DNA of 64,000 bases. Origin: Pacificispira spongiicola. Its GTDB lineage: Bacteria > Pseudomonadota > Alphaproteobacteria > UBA8366 > Aestuariispiraceae. The notes under the pieces are model-generated. The model saw nothing but the letters and a program-made list of their open reading frames with translations, was not told the origin of the DNA and made no database searches. The translations under genes and the position numbers were made by a program. Below are positions 43,865 to 53,900 of this stretch, piece after piece. The number at the start of each line of letters is the position of its first letter. Positions within the stretch are counted from its first letter, which is position 1. The stretch covers positions 837,951-901,950 of the forward strand of contig NZ_JABBNT010000002.1 of assembly GCF_012926505.1 (NCBI RefSeq), read 5' to 3'.

Positions 43865-45025
43865 TCACACCCCCAGGATCGAAAAGAAGATGGAGAACAG
43901 GGCGGTGGCAACGATCACCAGGAAGACGGATTCGACCACGGACACCGTCGTCTGGTGGCCCACGCTTTCCGCCGTGCGCTGCACCTTCAGGCCTTCATAA
44001 CAACCGACGATCGCGATGATATAGGCATGGACCGGTGCCTTCACCAAACCGACGACGAAATCGTCGATATCCACCGCCCCCTTCAAGGCCGTCACGAATT
44101 GCGACGGCGACAGATCCAGCGCCAGAACGGTCATCACGCCACCGCCCAGCACCCCCATGATATCGGCAAAGAAGGCGAGAAACGGGAGGGTGATCATCAG
44201 GGCAAGCACGCGCGGCAAAACCAGCACCTCCACCGGGTCGAGACCCAGCGTGCCCATGGCGTCGATTTCCTCATTCACCTTCATCGTGCCGATCTGCGCG
44301 GTGAAGGCGGATCCGGATCGCCCCGCGACGACAATGGCGGTGATCAGAACCGCGACCTCCCGGAACATGGACAGGCCCACAAGGTTCACCGTGAACACTT
44401 CCGCCCCGAATTTCCGCAATTGATCGGACATCAGATAGGCCAGCACGACCCCGACCAGGAAGGATAGCAATCCGACAATGGGAAGGGCGTCCAATCCGGT
44501 CCGTTCGATCTGCGTGATCAGCGCATTGGGACGTAGGCGGTTCGGCCGGATCGCGCTGCGCCCGAAGGCGACGGCGACCAGACCGACAAAGTTCAGGAGC
44601 TCCAGCCCCTTTTTCCCAAAATCGAACGCGCCTTCGCCGACTCGCGCCAGGAACCTTACCAGCGCATTCGCACGGTCCGCCTTGGGCACCGCCACATCGT
44701 CCAACTTGCCGACGATTTCCAGAAGCGGGCGGTGTTGTTCCGATACATTGACGAATTCGACGGGGGTGCCGCCGCCGCTCAACCGGTGCGCGGCCCGGAA
44801 CAACATCCAGGCCCCCGCGCTATCCAGGCGGCTGACCGCGGATAAATCGAAGGCGATCTTGCCGTGACCGGCGCCGCTGAAATCCTTGAGTGTCCGGTCC
44901 AGCGCCGATGCGCCGTCCACGGTCCAGTCGCCGCCGAACAGCATCCGGGAACCGTCATCCGCCGGATCGGGACGCATCCATCCGGCGCCCTTGTCCGCCC
45001 CGGTTCCTGCCGTCTTTCCGGTCAC
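43865..45025 (-). CDS. mlaE: MlaE-type permease with N-terminal STAS domain
   Basis: This 386-residue protein has a cytoplasmic STAS-like domain (about 25-115, with KIAFDLSAVSRLDSAGAWML) fused to a MlaE permease (about 150-386). Permease motifs are REVAVLITAIVVAGRSGSAF and GTMKVNEEIDAMGTLGLDP. In E. coli the STAS protein MlaB is separate and stabilises MlaF; here it is fused. The start is GTG with AGGGGAAC upstream. The gene is the first of mlaE-mlaF-mlaD-lipoprotein-TAXI. MlaC, the usual soluble carrier, is not encoded here. Confidence 0.92.
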   Translation of the reverse strand: MTGKTAGTGADKGAGWMRPDPADDGSRMLFGGDWTVDGASALDRTLKDFSGAGHGKIAFDLSAVSRLDSAGAWMLFRAAHRLSGGGTPVEFVNVSEQHRPLLEIVGKLDDVAVPKADRANALVRFLARVGEGAFDFGKKGLELLNFVGLVAVAFGRSAIRPNRLRPNALITQIERTGLDALPIVGLLSFLVGVVLAYLMSDQLRKFGAEVFTVNLVGLSMFREVAVLITAIVVAGRSGSAFTAQIGTMKVNEEIDAMGTLGLDPVEVLVLPRVLALMITLPFLAFFADIMGVLGGGVMTVLALDLSPSQFVTALKGAVDIDDFVVGLVKAPVHAYIIAIVGCYEGLKVQRTAESVGHQTTVSVVESVFLVIVATALFSIFFSILGV

Positions 45026-45121
45026 GCCGCCGTTCCCCTGTTTCTACCGACGAAACATTGCCCCTAGAGGCGTAACTCACTAGGATGCGCTGCTTTTCGC
45101 CGACCGACTGTAGAGGCTTCA
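45026..45121. promoter_or_regulatory. Divergent mlaE / apt intergenic region
   Basis: This 96-bp gap must hold promoters for the Mla operon and for apt. I see no clear operator or terminator. GAGG at 45111-45114 is the probable ribosome binding site for apt. Confidence 0.4.
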
Positions 45122-45637
45122 ATGGACCTGACGCAACATATCCGTACCATTCCCGATTTTCCCAAGCCGGGAATTCTATTTTACGATATTTCGACCCTGC
45201 TGGCGCATCCGAAGGCCTGGCGGTCCTGCGTCGACCAACTTGCGGAAACGGTTAGAACCTGGAAGCCGGATCTTTTGGTCGGGATCGAAAGCCGCGGATT
45301 TCTGACGGCGGCGCCGCTGGCCTTGGAACTCAATCTGGGTTTCGCGATGGTCCGCAAGCAGGGCAAGTTACCGGGTCAGACCGTAAGCCATGTCTATGAA
45401 TTGGAATACGGAACGGATACCGTCGAAATCCAGTCGGATGCTATTCAGCCGGGCCAGCGCATTGTGGTTCTGGACGACCTGTTGGCAACCGGCGGCACGA
45501 TGAGCGCGGCCATTGAATTGATCGAAAAGGTCGGCGGCATTGTGGCTGGCGTGGCCTGTATCATCGAATTGAACGGTCTGGGCGGCCGGGACGAAATGAC
45601 TGTCCCGTTCCATTCGCTCATTCAATACGACATTTAA
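45122..45637 (+). CDS. apt: Adenine phosphoribosyltransferase
   Basis: This 171-residue purine salvage enzyme makes AMP from adenine and PRPP. The N-terminus [19 protein letters not shown] is diagnostic. The dimer-loop sequence [16 protein letters not shown] and the PRPP-binding loop [15 protein letters not shown] are intact. It is a lone gene, divergent from the Mla operon, and its last bases overlap the stop of the amidase gene on the opposite strand (45634-45637), a compact convergent end. Confidence 0.95.
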   Translation: MDLTQHIRTIPDFPKPGILFYDISTLLAHPKAWRSCVDQLAETVRTWKPDLLVGIESRGFLTAAPLALELNLGFAMVRKQGKLPGQTVSHVYELEYGTDTVEIQSDAIQPGQRIVVLDDLLATGGTMSAAIELIEKVGGIVAGVACIIELNGLGGRDEMTVPFHSLIQYDI

Positions 45638-46803
45638 GCGACTGAGCTTTTAGCGAGAGCCATCAGGCCCTCGTCGGTTCCCGCACCGCCTAGGATGGAT
45701 AGGCCGACCGGCAATCCATCCAGGCGCGCCCATGGCAGCGACAGCTGCGGCAGGCCGGTCAAGGGCGCAATGCCGGATAGACGGATGATGCGGGCGCGGA
45801 CCTCGTTCGATATGACGGATCCCTTCCCCGCTTCCAACGCCGGCCCGGGTGCCGCAGGCAGCACAAGGACACCGCCATCCGCCACAACATTTGTCACGCG
45901 TCGCGTGATCGCAGCCCGGTTTTCCAGCGCCGCCTGCCAATCGGCCTTCGAAATCGACGAACACCATTCCAGGCGTTCGCGAATGCCGGGACCGATTTGC
46001 GGTTTCGTCTTTTCGATCCATGGCCCCAGCGTCGCCCAGATTTCCGCCCCCTGCGCGACACGGAAACAATCGAACCACGCGTCCAGGCTAGCACCCTCCG
46101 CCAGTACGATAGGTTCCGCCGCGCCATAGCGATCTTCCAACCGACCCGCCGCTGTTTCCAAGGCCGTTCGGGTGCCATCCTCCGCCTGATCCCAGGCATC
46201 CAGCGGATTCAGCAGGCGCGGTTTCGGCAAATCCTGCCCAAGCCCCGTCAATAGGACCGTCCCGATGCGGATCATCATGTCGGGATCGCGTGCAAACCAG
46301 CCAACCGTGTCGAAACTGGGGGCCAGGGGAAACACGCCGGCGGCGGAAACCCGGCCATGCGTCGGGCGCAATCCGTACAGGCCGCAGAAACTGGCCGGCA
46401 CCCGGACCGAGCCGCCCGTGTCCGTGCCCAGCGCGAAATCCGCCAAGCCCCCGGCCACCGCCGCGGCGGAGCCACTGGACGATCCACCGCAGACCCGACC
46501 GGGCGCATTGGGATTGATCGGCGTTCCGTGGTGATGGTTTTCCCCAACGATCGAAAAGGCGAATTCGTCGGTGATCGTCTTCCCCTTAACCGATGCCCCG
46601 GCGGCAAGCAGCAGAGAGACCGCATCCGCATGCACCGACGCCGGATCGTGCGTTCGGCCCCAATCCGGGTTGCCGCATTGCGCGACCGTTCCGGCGATAT
46701 CGAACAGGTCCTTCACCGCGAAGGTCAGTCCGGCCAAGGGTCCTGTTGCCGCGCCGTCGACGCGCAGGCCTTCGTCGATGAAGGCGTTTAAGGATCCTGC
46801 CAT
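45634..46803 (-). CDS. Amidase signature-family enzyme
   Basis: This 389-residue amidase has the complete Ser-cisSer-Lys triad: Lys in [11 protein letters not shown], and the serines in [15 protein letters not shown] and [16 protein letters not shown]. The length is short for the family (usually 450-500), but compact amidases of this type are common in alphaproteobacteria. The substrate is unknown; simple amides or indole-acetamide-like compounds are possible. It follows the secretion adaptor gene by 5 nt on the same strand, which may just be proximity. Confidence 0.88.
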   Translation of the reverse strand: MAGSLNAFIDEGLRVDGAATGPLAGLTFAVKDLFDIAGTVAQCGNPDWGRTHDPASVHADAVSLLLAAGASVKGKTITDEFAFSIVGENHHHGTPINPNAPGRVCGGSSSGSAAAVAGGLADFALGTDTGGSVRVPASFCGLYGLRPTHGRVSAAGVFPLAPSFDTVGWFARDPDMMIRIGTVLLTGLGQDLPKPRLLNPLDAWDQAEDGTRTALETAAGRLEDRYGAAEPIVLAEGASLDAWFDCFRVAQGAEIWATLGPWIEKTKPQIGPGIRERLEWCSSISKADWQAALENRAAITRRVTNVVADGGVLVLPAAPGPALEAGKGSVISNEVRARIIRLSGIAPLTGLPQLSLPWARLDGLPVGLSILGGAGTDEGLMALAKSSVA

Positions 46804-46808
46804 GGAGA

Positions 46809-48125
46809 TCAGCGCTCGTTCAGGGCGTTCTCACGGGCTTTGATGATCGGCTTCAGCAGATATTGAAGCACGGTCTTTTCGCCGGTGATGATATCGACGG
46901 TCGCGGTCATGCCGGGGATGATCGGTTTATCCTCGCCCAGGCTGGTTTCATTCGTGGAAAGGCGCACGCGGTAATAGGGTTTGCCTTCCTCATCCAGGAT
47001 CGTATCGGCGGAAATATCGACCAGTTCCGCATCCAACCCGCCATAGATCGAGAAATCATAGGCGGACACTTTCACCACCGCTTTCAGACCGGGATAAAGC
47101 TGCGCGCGATCCGCCGGTTTGATGCGGGCCTCAATCAGCAGACTGTCTTCCAAGGGCACGATTTCAGCCACCGGATCGCCGGGTTTGACCACCCCGCCGA
47201 TCGTGTTGATCAAAATCTTGTTCACCGTGCCGCGCACCGGGGATCGGATATCGGTTCGCCGCGCCCGATCCTGGCCGGCGGTCAGTTCTTCGCGCAGGCG
47301 TTCCGCATCGATACGAACCTGGCTCAAATCCTGCTGCGCCTTGGCGCGAAAGGCCGACAATTCCTGTTCGATCGTGCTGGTCGCTTCTTGAATCTGCGAG
47401 CGGATACGCGGGATCGACAACTGCACGTCCTCCAGCTCCGCTTCCAACTGCACGACGGTCTTACGTGCCGTCAGGAGTTCCTGCTGCGACGCGGCCCCGG
47501 CGGCAACGAGCGGCTGCACGAGATCCAGTTCCTGGCGCGCGATTTCCAACTGGTTTTCGATCTGCGTCACCTGCGCTGTCTTCTGACGCAGTTCCTGCAA
47601 GGCCTGTACCCGCTGTGTTTCACGGATTTTAATCTTGCCGCGCAGTTCCGTCAGGTTGGTTTGGAACACGTCATTCTGATCACGGGCGCGATCGGATGCA
47701 TGCTCCAGCACTTCTTCCGGGAAGGCGATCTCGCTGGCGCCCGTCGCTTCGGCCTGAAGGCGCGACGCCTGGGCCAGCAAGCTGCGATACTGTTTGGTCT
47801 TCTCCGCCAGTTCCGCGGTGGCGAGACGGTTTTCGACACGCATGATGACATCGCCGGATTCGACGATCTGGCCTTCCTGGACGGCGATTTCCGCGACGAT
47901 CCCGCCTTCGAAATGCTGCACGATTTTGGTTTGACCGGACGGGATGACCTTGCCTTCCCCGCGCGTCACTTCATCCAGAACCGCGCCATGCGCCCAGAGC
48001 AGCGCCGTCACGAAGAAGGCCGCGATGAGGAACAACATGACCTGGGCCCAGAAACGGGCGTTCCGGCCGGACCCGGAATTCGATTCCGCTTCGAAGATAC
48101 CGTGGTCCCAATTGCCAGCGGACAT
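46809..48125 (-). CDS. Type I secretion membrane-fusion protein (HlyD/LapC type)
   Basis: This 438-residue periplasmic adaptor joins the ABC exporter to an outer-membrane TolC-like channel. One N-terminal helix (about 25-47, FWAQVMLFLIAAFFVTALLW) spans the inner membrane. A biotinyl-lipoyl-like strand set follows (GKVIPSGQTKIVQHFEGGIV), then a long alpha-helical hairpin (about 110-300). A beta-barrel block with KILINTIGGVVKPGDPVAEIVP ends the protein. It starts 33 nt after the exporter stop. The TolC partner is not encoded in the window. Confidence 0.93.
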   Translation of the reverse strand: MSAGNWDHGIFEAESNSGSGRNARFWAQVMLFLIAAFFVTALLWAHGAVLDEVTRGEGKVIPSGQTKIVQHFEGGIVAEIAVQEGQIVESGDVIMRVENRLATAELAEKTKQYRSLLAQASRLQAEATGASEIAFPEEVLEHASDRARDQNDVFQTNLTELRGKIKIRETQRVQALQELRQKTAQVTQIENQLEIARQELDLVQPLVAAGAASQQELLTARKTVVQLEAELEDVQLSIPRIRSQIQEATSTIEQELSAFRAKAQQDLSQVRIDAERLREELTAGQDRARRTDIRSPVRGTVNKILINTIGGVVKPGDPVAEIVPLEDSLLIEARIKPADRAQLYPGLKAVVKVSAYDFSIYGGLDAELVDISADTILDEEGKPYYRVRLSTNETSLGEDKPIIPGMTATVDIITGEKTVLQYLLKPIIKARENALNER

Positions 48126-48158
48126 GGTCCTTGCGCTCCGTTCGTTGAGAGGGTCGCG

Positions 48159-50816
48159 TTACATCTTGGCCGCTTGGATTCGACCGGAAGCCAGGGCTTC
48201 CATGACGATTTCCTTCGGCCCGTCCGCTACGATACGCCCGCCATCCATGACGATCAATCGATCGACCAGTGTCAACAGCGACCCGCGGTGGGTCACCATG
48301 ATCAGGGTTTTGTTGGTCAGCACCGTGCCGAGACGCGCCTTGAACCGACCTTCCGTCGTGTTGTCCATGGCGCTGGTCGGCTCGTCCATCAGCAGGATCG
48401 GCGGGTCCAAAAGCAAGGCGCGCGCCACGGCCACCGCCTGACGCTGCCCGCCGGACAGGGACATGCCCCGTTCCCCGACCGGCAGGTCGAGGCCCAGCGG
48501 GTGTTTCGAAATGAATTCGTCCACGCCGGAAATCCGCGCCGCGCGCAGAATCGCCGTATCGTCTGCATAGGGCGCACCGATTGCGATGTTTTCCTTCACC
48601 GACCCGAAGAACAGGTAGATATCCTGCGGCACCACGCCGACGGACCGGCGCAAATCCGCCGGATCGATCTGGCGCACGTCAGTGCCGTCGATCAGGACCG
48701 AACCCTCGTCCGGATCGTAGAGCCCCAGCAACAGTCGTTCGATCGTGGATTTACCGGACCCGATACGCCCGATAATGCCAACCTTCTCCCCCGCTTCGAT
48801 ACGGAAGGACACGTCGCTGAGCGCCGATGTCTTCGCCTCGGGGTAGTTGAAGGTGACGTTGCGGAATTCGAGCGTACCGTGGAATTCGGGACGGTGAACG
48901 AAGGACCGCCCTTCCGGTCGTTCGACCGGGGTCTGCATCATCTTGTCCAGGCCGATCAGGGATTCCCGCGCCTGATTGAACCGCGTCGCGATGGCCGCGA
49001 TCTGGGACAGCGGCGCCATGGCGCGACCGGACAGCATGCTGCAGGCGATCAACGCCCCCATCGACATGTTCCCGGCATGAATTTCATAAACCCCGACAAC
49101 CACGACCGCGACGGTCACGAACTGCGTGAAGAAACCGCTGAGATTCAGGGCGAACTGGGACCAGCGCGTCGCCTTCATCGACGATTGCGCAGTCTTGGTG
49201 ACGAAGGTTTCCCAATTCCGCTGCATCCGCCCTTCGGCGGCCATCGCCTTGATCGTTTCCGCGCCGGAAATCGCCTCGATCAGGATCGCGTGTTTCTGCT
49301 GCGCCTCGCGGGTCGTTTCCTTCACGACCTTGCGCATCTGGATTTGAACCAGGAAGCCGACGACAATCGCGATCACGACCATGAAGGTTGGGATGATCAC
49401 GATATAAGGCGTGCCGATGATCGAAATAATGCCCAGGAACAGGAAGATGAACGGAAAATCGATCAGCGCCGTCACGGTGGACGAGGTGAAGAATTCCCTC
49501 AGGCTTTCGAATTCCCGCATGGAATTCGCCATACCGCCCGCCGATGGGGGGCGATGCGCCATTTTCATGCCCATCACCTGCTGAAACAGGCGGGCAGCAA
49601 TCTTTGTATCCGCTGTTTTCCCAGCGACATCAACCAGATATCCGCGGATCAGTTTCAGCATAAAATCGAAGCCGTAGACGATCGCGATCCCCATCGCGAG
49701 GACCCATAGGGTTTCCTCCGCGAAGTTGGGCACGACACGGTCGTAGACGTTCATGGTGAAAAGCGGGCTGGCCAGCGCGAAGCAGTTCACCATGATCGCG
49801 GCGATACCGACCTCGATATAAAGCTTCCAGGAATTCAGCAGGGTTCCCCAGAACCAGCCTTTCGGGTCGGCGACCCGGTCGTCCTGTGCCCGCTTGTCAT
49901 ATTGGAATTCCGGCCGTGCGAAGAGGGCATAACCGACATATTCGGCTTCCAGCTCCGCGTAATCGACATCGCGGGCGCCCGCGCCCATTTCCGGCAGGAT
50001 GATTTTCGCCCGGCCCTCATCGCGATGCAGTTCCGTCAGGACGCAGGCGCGTTGTCGGGTCAGCAGCAGGACGCAAGGCAGCGCAAGGCTGGTCACCGTG
50101 TCGAGCCGTTGACGCTGAAGCCTTGCGGAAACGCCCGCGCGCGCGGCGGCGCGGGTAAACAGTTCGGGCGTCAACATGCCGTCGACAAGCGGCAGACCGG
50201 AAGTCAGAGCCTCCGACGAGATATTGCGTTCCAGCAGGGTGCACAGGATGGTCAGGCAGCCGAGAAGCGGATCGTCCTTCGTCCCCGGTGTCGGCCGGAC
50301 CTGCCAGCCGATGGACGACGCCTTGCTGCTGCGGCGGTCGTCGCCGTCGCGATCTTCCTCGCGCCGGTCTTCTTTGCGCTGATCGGTTTCGGGATAGTCC
50401 GTCCCACCGCCGGGCGAGCCGTGTTCCTTATCAAGGTCGGCAACCTCCCCCTTCGGGGTCGACCCGTTTTCCAATCTGGGTTTGGTTTCCGTTTCGGCAA
50501 CGTCGCGCAGGGCACCGACAGTGTCGTTGGCGGCGTGGGCGGCATCGAAATGCCGCTGAAGGGCCTCGGGCGACAGTAAATCGCGATCGGACCGGCCCGC
50601 ATCGGGATCCGCGGTCCCGCCGTCGACCGGATTCAGCAACCCGGCCCCCCTGGGGTCGTTCAGCAGGCCCGGAGAGCCGGAATCCGAGGGGACGGGCTTC
50701 TCCGGAATTTTCTCGGGAGCCCGGACAGACGGGTCCCGTGACGGTACAGCGCCCTTGTTCGGGGCGTCGCCCTTCGGCGTACCGTCCTGCCTGTCCTTCG
50801 TAACGCCCTGAGCCAT
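48159..50816 (-). CDS. Type I secretion ABC exporter (LapB/RtxB type)
   Basis: This 885-residue exporter moves the RTX adhesin across the envelope. From the Met at 50816 (GGAG six nt upstream) the first 160 residues are a disordered, charged extension rich in Asp, Gly, Pro and Arg. A C39-like domain without an evident catalytic dyad follows (about 170-300, DDPLLGCLTILCTLLERN). The transmembrane domain is about 320-610. The ATPase domain has Walker A GRIGSGKST, signature LSGGQRQAVAVARA and Walker B ILLMDEPTSAMD. The C39-like type is usual for exporters of very large adhesins. Confidence 0.93.
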   Translation of the reverse strand: MAQGVTKDRQDGTPKGDAPNKGAVPSRDPSVRAPEKIPEKPVPSDSGSPGLLNDPRGAGLLNPVDGGTADPDAGRSDRDLLSPEALQRHFDAAHAANDTVGALRDVAETETKPRLENGSTPKGEVADLDKEHGSPGGGTDYPETDQRKEDRREEDRDGDDRRSSKASSIGWQVRPTPGTKDDPLLGCLTILCTLLERNISSEALTSGLPLVDGMLTPELFTRAAARAGVSARLQRQRLDTVTSLALPCVLLLTRQRACVLTELHRDEGRAKIILPEMGAGARDVDYAELEAEYVGYALFARPEFQYDKRAQDDRVADPKGWFWGTLLNSWKLYIEVGIAAIMVNCFALASPLFTMNVYDRVVPNFAEETLWVLAMGIAIVYGFDFMLKLIRGYLVDVAGKTADTKIAARLFQQVMGMKMAHRPPSAGGMANSMREFESLREFFTSSTVTALIDFPFIFLFLGIISIIGTPYIVIIPTFMVVIAIVVGFLVQIQMRKVVKETTREAQQKHAILIEAISGAETIKAMAAEGRMQRNWETFVTKTAQSSMKATRWSQFALNLSGFFTQFVTVAVVVVGVYEIHAGNMSMGALIACSMLSGRAMAPLSQIAAIATRFNQARESLIGLDKMMQTPVERPEGRSFVHRPEFHGTLEFRNVTFNYPEAKTSALSDVSFRIEAGEKVGIIGRIGSGKSTIERLLLGLYDPDEGSVLIDGTDVRQIDPADLRRSVGVVPQDIYLFFGSVKENIAIGAPYADDTAILRAARISGVDEFISKHPLGLDLPVGERGMSLSGGQRQAVAVARALLLDPPILLMDEPTSAMDNTTEGRFKARLGTVLTNKTLIMVTHRGSLLTLVDRLIVMDGGRIVADGPKEIVMEALASGRIQAAKM

Positions 50817-50892
50817 CTGAACTCCGGAATCCCACACCTGTCGTACTTAAGCACGATTCATGGGGGAATTCACCCTACCCGTAAAGAAAAGT

Positions 50893-50930
50893 AAACGGCG
50901 ATGGTTCCTTTTGGGAAACCACCGCCGTTT
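50893..50930 (-). terminator. Hairpin between the adhesin and the exporter gene
   Basis: An interrupted inverted repeat (AAACGGCG, one mismatch, TGGTT, CC, loop, GG, AAACCA, CCGCCGTTT) forms a stem of about 16 bp. On the minus strand it is followed by ACTTTTCTTTAC. It lies 26 nt after the adhesin stop and 76 nt before the exporter start, so it would end most adhesin transcripts or attenuate read-through. Confidence 0.75.
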
Positions 50931-50956
50931 TACCATACTCTTTTACGATTTACCTA

Positions 50957-53900
50957 TTACTGGTTGTTCGGATCTTCCTGACCGCCCATGTCGGTGAGAC
51001 CCGGCTCGACCGGCGCAACGAAGACGATACCCGCGTCGTCCGGGGCCGGCGGGGCCGTGTCGCCCGAACCGCTATCGTCGCCCATCACGTCGTTCTTCAG
51101 ATCCATCAACTCATCGACGCTCAACGCACCGCTGTCATCGGTATCGGCATCGTAGGACGCGATGTTGTCTTCCGATCCGAACAGATCCGCATCGACCCCA
51201 ACCAGCTTGATCGCACCGCCGTCGCCCAGGCTGATGATCGTATCGTCACCATCCTTGGAGATCGTCATCTCTTCGCGATCGTAGCCGCTGATGAACAGCT
51301 GATCCGTGCCGACCTCGAAGTCGTGGATCGTGTCGACACCGTCGCCGCGGGCGTAGAAGAACGCATCCTGTTCCCCGTCGCCCGTGCCGCCGACATCGCC
51401 GCCCCACAGATGGTCGCCGTTTTCGAAGTCCGCCGCGGCATCGCCCGTCCGGACCGACAGGATCGCATCGTCGTAATCCTGGTCGCCGCCGTTCAGCAGG
51501 TCTTCGAAGCCGATCAGGGTTTCGCCCGCGCCGCCTTCGATCACTTCCGGATCGCTGGACGGGGTGAAGCCGTCGACCGTTTCGTAGGTCAGGTGGTTAC
51601 CGTTGCCGGAGACATCGGCCACCGTCTGGGTATCGGAGTCGTACCCGCCGAAGCGATAGTCGGCGACCACGTTATCCGTGCCGTCCGGCAGGGGTTCCCC
51701 GGCATTTTCGGCGATTTCCACAGAGTCGCGGACTTCGTCGAAGATCCGGGCCTGGGTGTAGGTACCCTGGAAGACCTGATCTTCGTCGAACCCGCCGCCG
51801 TTGCTATCCTGCTCCTGACCGAAGACCAGGGTTCCACCGGATTCCAGCGTCTCGCCGGTCGCGACGCCGGTGGTCGAATACCCTTCGACACCGTCGACAT
51901 AGACCTTCAAGGCGCCGTCGCTGCTGTCCCAGGAGACCGAGACCATGTGTTCCGCACCGTCGAAGACGCTCGACGCCAGGATGCTGGTCGCGACGGACGC
52001 ACCGGCCACGTAGATGCGCAGGACACCGTCTTTCGCGGTAATGCTGAACTCGTTCCCGTGGTGGCTGTCCGTGCCGTAGGACATGATCGGCGTGATGCTG
52101 TCGCCCACCGCGGTCGACTTGAAGCCGACTTCGACCGTGATCTGCTGGCCGGAGATGACATCGTCCGCTTTCAGGTAACCGTCGGTTCCATCGCTGTTGA
52201 TGATCAGCCCGCCACCCTCGACGACCTGCGTCACTTGAGTGTGATCGAACCCATCGGGGTTCAGGCTCGACGGGTTGGAGAAGTAGGCCTTCGCATCCTG
52301 ACCGGTCAGTTCCTGGCCATCGGCGTAGACGGAGATGGAACCGTCCCCGTTGGTGCCGAAGGTCACGACCATGCCGTCGGTCAGACCGTTATTCAGGTCC
52401 GCGCCGTCCGGGATGATGAAGAAGCCGACATCTTCCTGGTCGAAGCCGTCCAGCAGGATCGAATGCGTCGCGCCGACATCGGTCTGATGCAGGTTCGACC
52501 AGATGATCTCGCCGGTTTCGGGCATGCCGTTTTCGTTCAGGACATAGAACCCGACGACGTTGGAATAGTCGGCTTCCGTGCCTTCGAACGTCACCGTCAT
52601 GGTCTGGGTGCCGATATCGGCCGTGCCGGTATCCGTGCCGCCCATGATCCAATCCTTGCCGGCACCGCCGGAGACGATGTCGTCGCCGGAGCCGCCCTTG
52701 AGGATATCGTCGCCATACTGGCCGTAGATCTGGTCGTTGCCCGACCCGCCATGGATGTCGTCGTTGTAGTCGGAGTAATCCGGCGCCGAGGAAACGGGCT
52801 CCGCGCTCACCGACTTCAACAGGAAGTCGGAGTTCTTGTAGCTGTTCCCCGCACCGTCATCCAACGGCATCAGTTCGACGGACGTGATCGGGAAGTCCGC
52901 ATCGATCTCGAAGGTGACGAGGCCGTTGACGGTGCCTTCCACCGTGCCCGACAGCTCCTGCCCATCCGGACCGAAGGCGGTCCAGCGCGCTTTCTCCAGG
53001 TAACCCGGATCGGTGTCGGAATGTTCCGCATCGATCGTGGTTTCGCTGTCGAACAGCGCGGACAGGGTGAGCGTGACCGTATCCATCGGCTGGTCGAAGG
53101 TCATCCGCATGACTTCCGTGCCGTTGGCGTCATTGCCGTCGCCGGTATCGATCTCACCGCCATCCAGGCCGCCGCCGATCGAGATGCCGGAGTAATTGTA
53201 GCTACCCTGCAGTGACGTGTCGGCGGTGTTGGACGAGGTCAGCGTGAACGAAATGTCCTTCGTGGAGAAGCTGGCATCGTCGTAGCTGTCGGTGCCCGCG
53301 TTGTAGCGCAGCGCCTGCAGCGTGACCCCAGCTTCCGCCCATTCGGAAACGATATCGGCCGTGTTGACCCCGGTACCGTCGATGTCCAGATCGACCGGTT
53401 CGGCAGTGGTTTCGCCATCCGGTTCGGTCACCGCCGGCGGGACATAAGTGTCGAGGTTCGCCACGAAGTCCGCGGTGCCGACATTGTGCAGCGTCGCAAC
53501 CTGTTCGGGGGTCAACGCCCCGTCCAGCAGCATCGGGTTGTCGATCTTGCCATTCAGGTAATCGTTCAGATTGTTCGCGACATTGTCACCGCTGTTGACC
53601 TGCGACGCACCGAAGGTCCACGGGTTCTCGTTGTCCGCCATGTTCCAATCGGAGTCGACGCTGTCGACCAGGTTCCCGTTGACATAGAGCGACACGGTCG
53701 ATCCATCCCAGGTCACGGTCGCGTTCTGCCAATTCTGCCAATCGATGCTACCGCCGCTCAGCGTGAAGGACTCGCTGTCCGTCTGGACCCGCAGGCTGAC
53801 CTGATGGTTGCTGTCGATATCCAGATTGAAATGACCGCCGTCGTCGTAACCGCTGGAGTCTTTCGACGCCAAGGTCCCGTTGTTCCAGGCAACGAAGTCG

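Noticed and set aside
46863..49709. Open frame of about 950 codons on the plus strand opposite the type I secretion genes
   Set aside because: The minus strand encodes intact HlyD and ABC exporter proteins with all motifs. The plus frame has only His/Arg/Asp-rich shadow sequence.
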